DNA of 8,214 nt, from contig CANGUJ010000160.1 in NCBI GenBank assembly GCA_947456845.1, forward strand, positions 1 through 8,214. The letters run 5' to 3'. The number at the start of each line of letters is the position of its first letter. The stretch's first letter is position 1. A program made the position numbers and the translations under genes. The notes beneath the pieces were generated by a model. The model was not told where the DNA came from, did not search any database, and saw only the letters and a list, made by a program, of their open reading frames with translations. This document shows positions 1 through 6,644 of the stretch, in pieces. This DNA comes from Burkholderiales bacterium (GTDB taxonomy: Bacteria > Pseudomonadota > Gammaproteobacteria > Burkholderiales > JAEUOS01).

Positions 1-1798
1 GACGTCCGGCGCTCTCCTCCGGCTGCGGCGCGACGCCGGGGGCGGCCAGCGGCAGGAAAATGTCGAAGGTGGTGCCTTTGTCCGGCTGGCTCTCCACCAC
101 GATCGCGCCTTCGTGGGCCTGCACGATGCCGTAGACCACCGAAAGGCCCAGCCCCGTGCCCTCGCCCGCGGCCTTGGTGGTGAAAAACGGCTCGAACATG
201 CGCGCCAGCGTGGGCGCGTCCATGCCGTGCCCGGTGTCGCTGACGCGCAACCGGGCGACGCGCCCCGGGTGACGTTCCGCCAGCGCGCGCAACGCGGGCT
301 GGGTGGCGGCGCCTACCGCATCGAGCACGACCGTGTCGACCTGGAATTCGATGCGCCCCGCTTCCCCGCGGGTCGCATGCAGGGAGTTGTTGGCGAGATT
401 GATGACCACCTGCTGCAACTGGGTGCGATCGGCCAGCACGACCGGATCGGCGTCGTCGTGCCGGACCTCCAGCTTGATGCGGGCCGGCAGCATCGCCCGC
501 AGGAGCCGTGCGGCTTCTTCGATGATCGGCAGCAGTTCGACGGGCTGGCGACGCGTCGGCTCCCGGCGGCTGAACGCGAGAATCTGGTGCACTAGGTCGC
601 GCGCGCGCCGACCCGCCTTGCGTATCTCGTCCAGGCTTTCGAGGACCGCCGGATCGATGCCGGCCACGTTGCGCGCCAGCTCGACATGGCCCAGGATGGT
701 GGCGATGATGTTGTTGAAATCGTGCGCGATGCCTCCGGCGAGCGTGCCGATCGCCTCCATCTTCTGCGACTCGCGCAGCCGGGCCTCGAGGCTGGCCAGT
801 TCCGCATCGGCCTTCTTGCGCGCCGTGATGTCCTGCATGGAAACGATCATGCGCGCCGCCTTGCCGTCCGGTCCTGGATAGCTGGCCTGGATGCTGCGCA
901 GCCAGATCACCTGGCCATCGGTCCTGACGAGCCGGTATTCGAGGGTCAGCGGCTGCAGGGTATCGATGCCCTTGGCGCGCATGGCCAGGAAATACTCGAG
1001 ATCCTCGGGATGAACCTGCTTCACCCAGGGCAGGTACTTGCCCTGCGCCGGGAGCGGGCCGCGAATCCTTTCCGGGGAATCGCTCCACGCAAGACGGTCG
1101 TTGGAGATGTCCCAATCCATGACGACCATTTCCGCGATGCGCTGGCCGACCTGCAGGCGTTCGGTCTGCTCGCGCAGCGCCTGCTCGAGCTGCATTTTCT
1201 CGCTGACGTCGCGCAAGGTGATGGTGAACAGCGTTTCACCGCCGGCGCAAATCCGCGCGATCGCGGCTTCGACGGCAAGCTCCGCGCCGTCCGCTTTCAG
1301 CACCTTCAGCTCGCGCGACTGCCCGATGCTTCCGCCGGCCAGCCCGCCCTCGATGAAATCGCGCAGGTTGCGCTGGTAGGCATCGCGAAATCTCGCCGGC
1401 AGCAGGCGTTCGAGCGGCTCGCCCCTGGCGCTTGCGGCGGGAAGCTGGAACAGGCGCTCCGCGGCAGCGCTGAACAGGACGATGCGCTGCGCGCGGTCGA
1501 TTCCGATGATCGCGTCCATCGAAGCGTCGATCAACGCGGACTCGCGCTCCTGCAGCGCCCGCACCGATGCCTCCAGTCTGCGGCGGCGGATGTGGAGCAG
1601 CGCGACAAGCAGCGCGCCGATGGAAATGACGACGGACGCGACCGCCATGGCGATCCGGTATCCGCGAATGCCGGTGTCGGCGCTCGCCGAGGCCGCATCC
1701 GCGCCGCTGCCCCACATGCCCGCGATGACCAGCAGCGCGATGCCGACGATGCGGACGGCAAAGCGGTATCGGCCCGAACTGGCTGAACGAAAGGTCAT
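1..1798 (-). CDS. Membrane PAS-domain sensor histidine kinase (C-terminus cut by window edge)
   Basis: This is a sensor kinase of a two-component system; 599 residues are visible and the frame runs off the left edge with no stop. Two hydrophobic segments, about 13-32 and 47-70, flank only about 14 residues, so there is no extracytoplasmic sensor domain; the second is followed by RRRR. Next come PAS 1 (about 84-200, ending in the PAC-like TITLRDVSE), a short helical linker, and PAS 2 of the PAS_3 type (about 214-330, with HPEDL). The phosphoacceptor region follows, with H359 in GGIAHDFNNIIATI. The ATPase domain has the N box (N467 and N471 in INLANNS), G1 DTGHGM (from 521), F box EPFFTT and G2 GEGTGLGLSVV. 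The HDFNN-type H box is common in hybrid kinases, so a receiver domain may follow outside the window. The ATG at 1798 was chosen because it precedes the first membrane segment; GTG 1882 is an alternative. The signal and partner are unknown. Confidence 0.93.
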   Translation of the reverse strand, partial: MTFRSASSGRYRFAVRIVGIALLVIAGMWGSGADAASASADTGIRGYRIAMAVASVVISIGALLVALLHIRRRRLEASVRALQERESALIDASMDAIIGIDRAQRIVLFSAAAERLFQLPAASARGEPLERLLPARFRDAYQRNLRDFIEGGLAGGSIGQSRELKVLKADGAELAVEAAIARICAGGETLFTITLRDVSEKMQLEQALREQTERLQVGQRIAEMVVMDWDISNDRLAWSDSPERIRGPLPAQGKYLPWVKQVHPEDLEYFLAMRAKGIDTLQPLTLEYRLVRTDGQVIWLRSIQASYPGPDGKAARMIVSMQDITARKKADAELASLEARLRESQKMEAIGTLAGGIAHDFNNIIATILGHVELARNVAGIDPAVLESLDEIRKAGRRARDLVHQILAFSRREPTRRQPVELLPIIEEAARLLRAMLPARIKLEVRHDDADPVVLADRTQLQQVVINLANNSLHATRGEAGRIEFQVDTVVLDAVGAATQPALRALAERHPGRVARLRVSDTGHGMDAPTLARMFEPFFTTKAAGEGTGLGLSVVYGIVQAHEGAIVVESQPDKGTTFDIFLPLAAPGVAPQPEESAGR

Positions 1799-1900
1799 CT
1801 GGGAGGCCCAATTCGCGCAGCGCGGTGTACCCAGCGGCGACGCCGGGCCCGGCCGCGCGGCGAGCCGGTATCGTTCATCCACCAACGCAATCAGCGGACA
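1799..1900 (-). other. Gap between def and the histidine kinase
   Basis: These 102 bases hold no RNA gene, and I see no convincing promoter or intrinsic terminator. A perfect 12-base palindrome, GCCGGGCCCGGC, lies at 1842-1853 but has no T-tract after it. The minus-strand frame shared by def and the kinase contains no stop codon across the gap. It includes a GTG at 1882-1880 and a TTG at 1885-1883 that could extend the kinase N-terminus by 28 or 29 residues. None of the three candidate starts has a good Shine-Dalgarno. Confidence 0.4.
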
Positions 1901-2437
1901 TCAATCTCCGGTATTATCTTCCAGTTGGGGGAATAAAACCGACGTGAACCCGAACTTGCTCATGTCGCGGATGCGCATCGGGTACAGGATGCCCCACAGG
2001 TGGTCGCATTCGTGCTGCACCACCCGGGCATGGAATCCGTCGACCTCGCGCTCGATGGCCTGGCCCAGCGGGTCGTAGCCCGCGTAGCGTATGCGCGACG
2101 CGCGCGGCACCATGCCGCGCAGGCCGGGCACGGAGAGGCAGCCCTCCCAGCCTTCCTCCCCGTCCTCGCCGAGCGGCGTGATCACCGGGTTGACTAGCAC
2201 GGTCCTTGGCACCACCGGCGCGTCGGGATAGCGCGGATTGGGGGCGCCGGTGCCGAAGATCACCACCTGCAGGTTGATGCCGATCTGCGGCGCGGCAATG
2301 CCGGCGCCGTCCGCGGCGGCCATGGTGTCCTCCAGATCGGTCACCAGGGCGTGCAAATCCGGGGTGTCGAACCGCGTCACAGGCCTGGAGGGCACCAGCA
2401 GGCTGGGGCTGCCCATCTTGAGGATGGGACGGATCAT
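1901..2437 (-). CDS. def: Peptide deformylase
   Basis: Peptide deformylase removes the formyl group from the N-terminal methionine of nascent proteins at the ribosome, using a metal ion (usually Fe2+). All three active-site motifs are present in the 178-residue protein: GAGIAAPQ at 44-51, EGCLS at 98-102 with metal-ligand C100, and HECDH at 142-146, supplying the two histidine ligands and catalytic E143. Length is normal. The ATG at 2437 was chosen because it overlaps the upstream gene's stop as ATGA and begins the family N-terminus MIRPILKMG; a longer frame up to 2641 reads into non-family sequence. No strong Shine-Dalgarno precedes it, so coupling to the upstream gene is likely. There is no methionyl-tRNA formyltransferase gene (fmt) beside it in this window, the usual partner of the main def gene, so this may be a second deformylase. 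The C-terminus ends in the acidic run QLEDNTGD. Confidence 0.96.
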   Translation of the reverse strand: MIRPILKMGSPSLLVPSRPVTRFDTPDLHALVTDLEDTMAAADGAGIAAPQIGINLQVVIFGTGAPNPRYPDAPVVPRTVLVNPVITPLGEDGEEGWEGCLSVPGLRGMVPRASRIRYAGYDPLGQAIEREVDGFHARVVQHECDHLWGILYPMRIRDMSKFGFTSVLFPQLEDNTGD

Positions 2438-3183
2438 GGGGCGACGAACGCTTCGAGGATGCGATGCACCCGCGCCATCGCGCCATCCATGACCTGGGCG
2501 AGGTGGTCCAGGGTGATCGCCTGCGCGCTGTCGCCCTTGCCGGCGGCATGATTGACCACGACCGACAGGCAGGCGTAGTCCAGGCCCAGTTCGCGCGCCA
2601 GCGCGGCCTCGGGCATGCCGGTCATGCCGACCAGATCGCAACCGTCGCGCTCCATGCGGCGAATTTCTGCCGCGCTTTCCAGCCGCGGCCCCTGGGTCGC
2701 CCCGTAGACGCCGCCCGCATGCACCATTTCGCCGGCCCGCGCCGCCGCGGCGAGGATGCGCCGACGCAGGTGTTCCGCATAGGGCCAGGTGAAATCGATA
2801 TGCGACACCGGCGTGCCGATGGTCGATTCCGGGCCTTCGAAAAACGTGTGCGCCCGCCCGTGGGTGTAGTCGATGATCTGGTCCGGCACCACCAGCACGC
2901 CGGGACCGTAGGCGTCACGGATCCCGCCCACCGAGGTGACCGCCAGCACCCCTTCCACGCCGGCGGCGCGCAGGGCCCACAGGTTGGCGCGGTAGTTGAT
3001 CAGGTGCGGCGGAATGGTGTGCCCGTAACCATGGCGCGGCATGAACACCGCTTCCACGCCCGCCAGCGTGCCGAAGGTCAGCGGGCCCGACGGTTCGCCA
3101 TAGGGGGTGCGTACCACCTCGCGACGGGTGATGCTGAGCGTGGCCAGGTTGGTGAGGCCGCTGCCACCGAAGATCGCGAACAC
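2434..3183 (-). CDS. mtnP: Probable S-methyl-5'-thioinosine phosphorylase (MTAP/PNP family)
   Basis: The 249-residue protein belongs to the methylthioadenosine/purine nucleoside phosphorylase family, which cleaves a thiopurine nucleoside with phosphate to a base and methylthioribose 1-phosphate. Visible family elements are the phosphate loop IFGGSGL (4-10), MPRHGYGHTIPPH (48-60), the TSVGGIRD strand (83-90), TQGPRLESAAEIR (163-175), and VGMTGMPEAALARELGLDYA (185-204). At the base-recognition site human MTAP has two aspartates (T-D-Y-D-C-W). This protein reads V-N-H-A-A-G, with N211 and A213 in their place. Asn/Ala there is what I recall for the Pseudomonas methylthioinosine phosphorylase (PA3004), which favours 6-oxopurines, so I infer methylthioinosine rather than methylthioadenosine as substrate. 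The GTG start at 3183 is chosen from the Shine-Dalgarno and because family sequence begins there. The hpt gene lies 10 bases upstream, and the TGA overlaps the def ATG as ATGA. A methylthioadenosine or inosine phosphorylase remains possible. Confidence 0.88.
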   Translation of the reverse strand: MFAIFGGSGLTNLATLSITRREVVRTPYGEPSGPLTFGTLAGVEAVFMPRHGYGHTIPPHLINYRANLWALRAAGVEGVLAVTSVGGIRDAYGPGVLVVPDQIIDYTHGRAHTFFEGPESTIGTPVSHIDFTWPYAEHLRRRILAAAARAGEMVHAGGVYGATQGPRLESAAEIRRMERDGCDLVGMTGMPEAALARELGLDYACLSVVVNHAAGKGDSAQAITLDHLAQVMDGAMARVHRILEAFVAP

Positions 3184-3188
3184 GGACG

Positions 3189-3195
3189 CCTCCTC
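3189..3195 (-). promoter_or_regulatory. Strong Shine-Dalgarno fixing a GTG start
   Basis: On the minus strand GAGGAGG lies five bases (CGTCC) before a GTG at 3183-3181. Its first two bases are the end of the hpt TGA stop, so ribosomes finishing hpt stop on the site. It marks the GTG as the start of the next gene in preference to upstream ATGs at 3249 and 3213, which lie inside hpt. Confidence 0.8.
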
Positions 3196-3745
3196 AATGG
3201 CCCGCGAGGGCATGCACCGCCGGAAGGTTGCGCCACAGGCCGGCGACATCCATCCCGTAGCCGAACACGTAGCGCTCAGGCACGCTGATGCCGACGAAAT
3301 CGGCGACGATCGGCTTGGGCTTGTTGATCATCTTCTCGCAGAACACCGCGCAGAGGAAGCGGGTAGCGCCCATCCCGAGAACCCGGCGGCGGATCTCCGC
3401 CATGGTTTCGCCCTCGTCGAGAATGTCGTCGAGCACCAGCACGGTCCGCCCCTCGACCTGCGCGGACGGCTCGACCTTCCATGTGAGCGACCCGCCGCGC
3501 GTCTTGTCGCCATAGCGCGAGACGTGGATGTAGTCGAATTCCAGAGGGAACGCCAGTTGCGAAAGCAGATGGCCGGCGAACACCGTGGCGCCCCCCATCA
3601 CCGCAAGGACCAGCGGCCCCTCACTGCCGATAGCGCGGGTGATCTCCGCGGCCATGCGCGTGGTGGCTGCGCTGCATTGCTCCGCGCTGACGAGCACGTC
3701 GGATTCGGCGAGGATGCGCCGGGCCCGGTCGAGATCCATGGTCAT
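3194..3745 (-). CDS. hpt: Hypoxanthine(-guanine) phosphoribosyltransferase
   Basis: This cytoplasmic purine salvage enzyme transfers the phosphoribosyl group from PRPP to hypoxanthine (giving IMP) or guanine (giving GMP). The 183-residue protein has the type I phosphoribosyltransferase layout. An early loop VMGGATVFAGHL is at 49-60. The PRPP loop VLVLDDILDEGET at 102-114 has the two adjacent acidic residues, and its DEG reads where many homologues have DTG. The purine-side segment VPERYVFGYGMD at 155-166 is followed by WRNLPAV, matching the Hpt C-terminal FVVGYGLD..YRNLP pattern. The ATG at 3745 overlaps the galU stop (ATGA). A second ATG two codons later (3739) is an alternative start, and neither has a strong Shine-Dalgarno. 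The downstream gene encodes a methylthioinosine-type phosphorylase whose product, hypoxanthine, is this enzyme's substrate. Whether hypoxanthine or guanine is preferred cannot be judged from sequence. Confidence 0.93.
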   Translation of the reverse strand: MTMDLDRARRILAESDVLVSAEQCSAATTRMAAEITRAIGSEGPLVLAVMGGATVFAGHLLSQLAFPLEFDYIHVSRYGDKTRGGSLTWKVEPSAQVEGRTVLVLDDILDEGETMAEIRRRVLGMGATRFLCAVFCEKMINKPKPIVADFVGISVPERYVFGYGMDVAGLWRNLPAVHALAGH

Positions 3746-4611
3746 TTCGGCAGTTCTTTCAGGAAGGCGTCGAATTCGGCGCCGATTTCGTGGTGTTTGC
3801 GCCCGAGGTCGACGGCGGCCTTCAGGTAGCCCAGCTTGGAGCCGCAGTCATAGCGGGTGCCGGCGAAACGATGCGCGAACACCGGCTCCTCGTCCAGGAG
3901 CGCGCTGATCGCGTCGGTCAGCTGGATCTCCCCGCCGGCTCCGGGAACCACGTGCTCGATCAAGTCGAAGATGCGCGGCGAAAGAATGTAGCGCCCCACC
4001 ACGGCGAGGGTGGACGGCGCCTCGGCGGGGGCCGGCTTCTCGATGATGGCCGAGACGCGTTCGGTGCGGTCGGCCACCGGCGTGGTGCTGACGATGCCGT
4101 ATTGCCGGGTGCGCTCGCGCGGCACGTCCTCGACACCGAGCACGCTGCCGTTGTGGCGATGCGCGCAGTCGACCATCTGTTTCAACGCCCCCGGCCTGCC
4201 GTCGATGAGGTCGTCAGCCAGGATGACGGCGAAGGGTTCGTCATCGACCACGTCGCGCGCGCAACCGACCGCATGGCCCAGGCCGAGCGGCTCGGCCTGG
4301 CGGATATAGACGCACTTGATACCCCTCGGCAGCACGCTCTGCACAAGCTCCAGCAGGTCGTGCTTGTTCTTGGCCGCCAGTTCGGTCTCGAGCTCGTAAG
4401 CCTTGTCGAAATGATCCTCGATGGCACGCTTGGTGCGCCCGGTAACGAAGATCATGTCGGTCAGCCCGGCCTCGATGGCTTCCTCGACCGCGAACTGGAT
4501 CAGCGGCTTGTCGACGATCGGCAGCATTTCCTTCGGCGTGGCCTTGGTGGCGGGCAGGAAGCGGGTGCCGAGCCCCGCGACAGGAAAGATCGCCTTGCGA
4601 ATTCTCTTCAT
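3742..4611 (-). CDS. galU: UTP--glucose-1-phosphate uridylyltransferase GalU
   Basis: GalU makes UDP-glucose and pyrophosphate from UTP and glucose 1-phosphate in the cytoplasm, supplying precursors for lipopolysaccharide, exopolysaccharide and trehalose-type sugars. The 289-residue protein is of normal bacterial length and is intact. The nucleotidyltransferase signature GLGTRFLPATKATPKEMLPI is at 13-32. It is followed by the uridine-binding QAEPLGLGHAV (105-115), the metal-binding aspartates in LADD (131-134), EKP (191-193), GEIQLTD (227-233) and the sugar-binding GTRYDCGSKLGYL (251-263). These motifs match GalU rather than the glucose-1-phosphate thymidylyltransferases (RmlA). The ATG overlaps the ligA stop as ATGA, with GGAG upstream, and its own TGA overlaps the start of hpt as ATGA. 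No obvious functional link to its neighbours is visible; the packing suggests shared expression. Confidence 0.97.
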   Translation of the reverse strand: MKRIRKAIFPVAGLGTRFLPATKATPKEMLPIVDKPLIQFAVEEAIEAGLTDMIFVTGRTKRAIEDHFDKAYELETELAAKNKHDLLELVQSVLPRGIKCVYIRQAEPLGLGHAVGCARDVVDDEPFAVILADDLIDGRPGALKQMVDCAHRHNGSVLGVEDVPRERTRQYGIVSTTPVADRTERVSAIIEKPAPAEAPSTLAVVGRYILSPRIFDLIEHVVPGAGGEIQLTDAISALLDEEPVFAHRFAGTRYDCGSKLGYLKAAVDLGRKHHEIGAEFDAFLKELPK

Positions 4612-6644
4612 GCATGCTCCAGTAAGGCTTTCAGCCCGTCTTCATCGAGCACCGCCACCCCGAGTTCCAGGGCGCGTGCCAGCTTGCTGCCGGCTTCGGC
4701 GCCGGCGACCACATAGTCGGTCTTCTTCGATACGGATCCCGCCACCTTGGCGCCCTGGGCCTCGAGCAGTTCCTTGGCTTGCTCGCGCGACATGGAAGGC
4801 AGCGTGCCGGTAAGCACGAAGGTCTTGCCGGAAAGGCTGCCGCCGCGCGGCGCAGGCGCGGTCTCGTCCCAGGCGACCCCGCCGGCACGCAGCTGCTCGA
4901 CGACCTCGCGATTGTGCGGCTGGCGGAAGAAGCGTGCGATCGAGGCCGCCACGACCGGGCCGACATCGTTGACCTCGACCAGCTCCGCATCGCTGGCATT
5001 CATGACCGCATCCAGGGCGCCGAAGTGGCGCGCCAGGTCCTTCGCGGTGGCTTCGCCGACATGGCGGATGCCGAGCGAGAAAATGAAGCGGGCCAGCGTG
5101 GTGTGGCGCGACCGGTCGATCGCCGCCAGCACGTTCTGCGCCGACTTCTCGGCCATGCGTTCGAGCGCCACCAGGCTGGCGAAGCCCAGCCTGTACAGAT
5201 CGGCGGGGGTGCGCACGGCATCGGCTTCGACCAGCTGATCCACGAGTTTTTCGCCGAGGCCTTCGATATCCATGGCACGCCGGCCCGCAAAATGCAGCAG
5301 CGCCTGCTTGCGCTGCGCCGCGCAGAACAGGCCGCCGGTGCAGCGGGCGACGGCTTCGCCCTCCTCGCGCACCACCTCGGACTGGCATACCGGGCAACGC
5401 GCCGGCATGCGGAATCGATCCTCCTCGGCGCGCGGCCCCGGCGTGGCGACCATCAGCACTTCGGGTATCACATCGCCGGCGCGCCGCACCACCACGGTGT
5501 CGCGCCGCCAGACATCCTTGCGCCTGACTTCGTCCTCGTTGTGCAGCGTGGCGTTGGTGACGGTGACCCCGCCGACGAACACCGGCTTGAGTCTGGCCAC
5601 CGGCGTGATGGCGCCGGTGCGGCCGACCTGTACCTCGATGTCCTCAACCTCGGTGAGTTCCTCCTGGGCGGGAAACTTGTGCGCTACGGCGAAGCGCGGC
5701 TCGCGCGTGACAAATCCCAGCTGGCGCTGAAGGCCGTAGTCATTGACCTTGTAGACCACGCCGTCGATGTCGAACGGCAGCGCGTCGCGCAACGCGCCCA
5801 CCCTGCGATGGAACGCCTCGAGCCCGGCCGCGCCCAGCGCGACCGCCCGATCGGCATTGACCGGAATCCCCATGGCGGCCAGCGCTTCGAGCGTTCCGCT
5901 GTGGGTGCCCGGCAAGTCCCAGCCTTCGACATGTCCCAGGCCGTAGGCGAAGAAGGAAAGCGGCCGCTGCGCGCACAGCGCCGGGTCGAGCTGGCGGATG
6001 CTGCCGGCGGCCCCGTTGCGCGGGTTGACCAGCGTAGGCTGGCCGCGCTCGCGCTGCCGCGCGTTGTAGGCCTCGAAGTCGCGATGCGACATGTAGGCTT
6101 CGCCGCGCACCTCCAGCACCGGCGGCGGAGCAGGCGTGCCCAGGCGCAGCGGAATGGCCCGGATGGTGCGCACGTTCTGGGTGACGTCCTCGCCGGTCTC
6201 GCCGTCCCCGCGCGTGGCCGCCTGCACCAGCACGCCTTTCTCGTAGCGCAGGTTGATGGCCAGGCCGTCGAACTTGAGCTCGCAGGCATACTCGACCGGC
6301 GCGTCTTGCGCGCCCAGCCCGAGCCCCCTGCGCACCCGTTCGTCGAAGGCGGCGGCGCCGCTCGGCCCGGTGTCGCGTTCGGTGCGGATGCTGAGCATGG
6401 GTACCGTGTGCCTGACCGGCGCGAAGCCGTCCAGCGGCTTGCCGCCCACCCGCTGGGTGGGCGAATCGGGCGTGCGCAGGCTCGGGTCGGCCTCCTCGAT
6501 GGCCTCGAGCTCGCGGTACAGGCGGTCGTACTCGGCATCGGGAATGGTCGGTGCATCCTGCACGTAATAGGCGTGCATGTGCCGTTCGATCACCTGGCGC
6601 AACGCCCGTGCGCGCTCCGCCCGCCCCTGAACGGCTTGCGTCAT
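4608..6644 (-). CDS. ligA: NAD(+)-dependent DNA ligase LigA
   Basis: LigA seals 5'-phosphate/3'-hydroxyl nicks in DNA, joining Okazaki fragments and completing repair, with NAD+ as adenylate donor. The 678-residue length is near the family norm (about 670). Domains in order: NMN-binding domain Ia (YYVQDAPTIPDAEYD, residues 26-40); adenylation domain with the nucleophile lysine in KFDG at 124-127; OB fold; a four-cysteine zinc finger (C417, C420, C435, C441); helix-hairpin-helix segments such as DIEGLGEKL near 459 and VNDVGPVVAASI near 556; and a complete BRCT domain at about 601-678. The segment after MLS reads IRTERDTGPSGAAAF instead of the short E. coli-like LDNVF, a form I associate with betaproteobacteria. 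The ATG at 6644-6642 overlaps the zipA stop (ATGA) and has no clear Shine-Dalgarno, suggesting coupled translation. An upstream in-frame start exists at 6815 but would encode arginine-rich shadow sequence inside zipA, so I rejected it. Confidence 0.98.
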   Translation of the reverse strand: MTQAVQGRAERARALRQVIERHMHAYYVQDAPTIPDAEYDRLYRELEAIEEADPSLRTPDSPTQRVGGKPLDGFAPVRHTVPMLSIRTERDTGPSGAAAFDERVRRGLGLGAQDAPVEYACELKFDGLAINLRYEKGVLVQAATRGDGETGEDVTQNVRTIRAIPLRLGTPAPPPVLEVRGEAYMSHRDFEAYNARQRERGQPTLVNPRNGAAGSIRQLDPALCAQRPLSFFAYGLGHVEGWDLPGTHSGTLEALAAMGIPVNADRAVALGAAGLEAFHRRVGALRDALPFDIDGVVYKVNDYGLQRQLGFVTREPRFAVAHKFPAQEELTEVEDIEVQVGRTGAITPVARLKPVFVGGVTVTNATLHNEDEVRRKDVWRRDTVVVRRAGDVIPEVLMVATPGPRAEEDRFRMPARCPVCQSEVVREEGEAVARCTGGLFCAAQRKQALLHFAGRRAMDIEGLGEKLVDQLVEADAVRTPADLYRLGFASLVALERMAEKSAQNVLAAIDRSRHTTLARFIFSLGIRHVGEATAKDLARHFGALDAVMNASDAELVEVNDVGPVVAASIARFFRQPHNREVVEQLRAGGVAWDETAPAPRGGSLSGKTFVLTGTLPSMSREQAKELLEAQGAKVAGSVSKKTDYVVAGAEAGSKLARALELGVAVLDEDGLKALLEHA
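4617..4620 (-). promoter_or_regulatory. Ribosome binding site of galU
   Basis: On the minus strand GGAG lies five bases before the galU ATG, inside the last codons of ligA (in the codons for Leu-Leu-Glu-His-Ala). It gives galU its own initiation signal as well as the ATGA overlap with ligA. Confidence 0.5.

Noticed and set aside
686..1786. A 366-codon plus-strand open frame opposite the histidine kinase
   Set aside because: The minus strand encodes clear PAS, H, N and G boxes through the same region; the plus-strand product is low-complexity shadow sequence.
1236..1811. A 191-codon minus-strand open frame overlapping the kinase N-terminus in another frame
   Set aside because: It is arginine- and histidine-rich with no domain, while the kinase frame continues through here with membrane segments and a PAS domain.
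1842..1853. GCCGGGCCCGGC palindrome considered as a terminator after def
   Set aside because: There is no loop of useful size and no T-tract on either strand; short GC palindromes are expected in such sequence.
3184..3249. Upstream ATG starts for the phosphorylase at 3249 and 3213
   Set aside because: They lie inside hpt and add non-family sequence, whereas GTG 3183 has GAGGAGG five bases before it and starts the conserved VFAIFGGSGL strand.
2464..3288. A 274-codon plus-strand open frame opposite the phosphorylase gene
   Set aside because: No domain is visible, and the opposite strand holds a complete conserved enzyme with a strong ribosome binding site.
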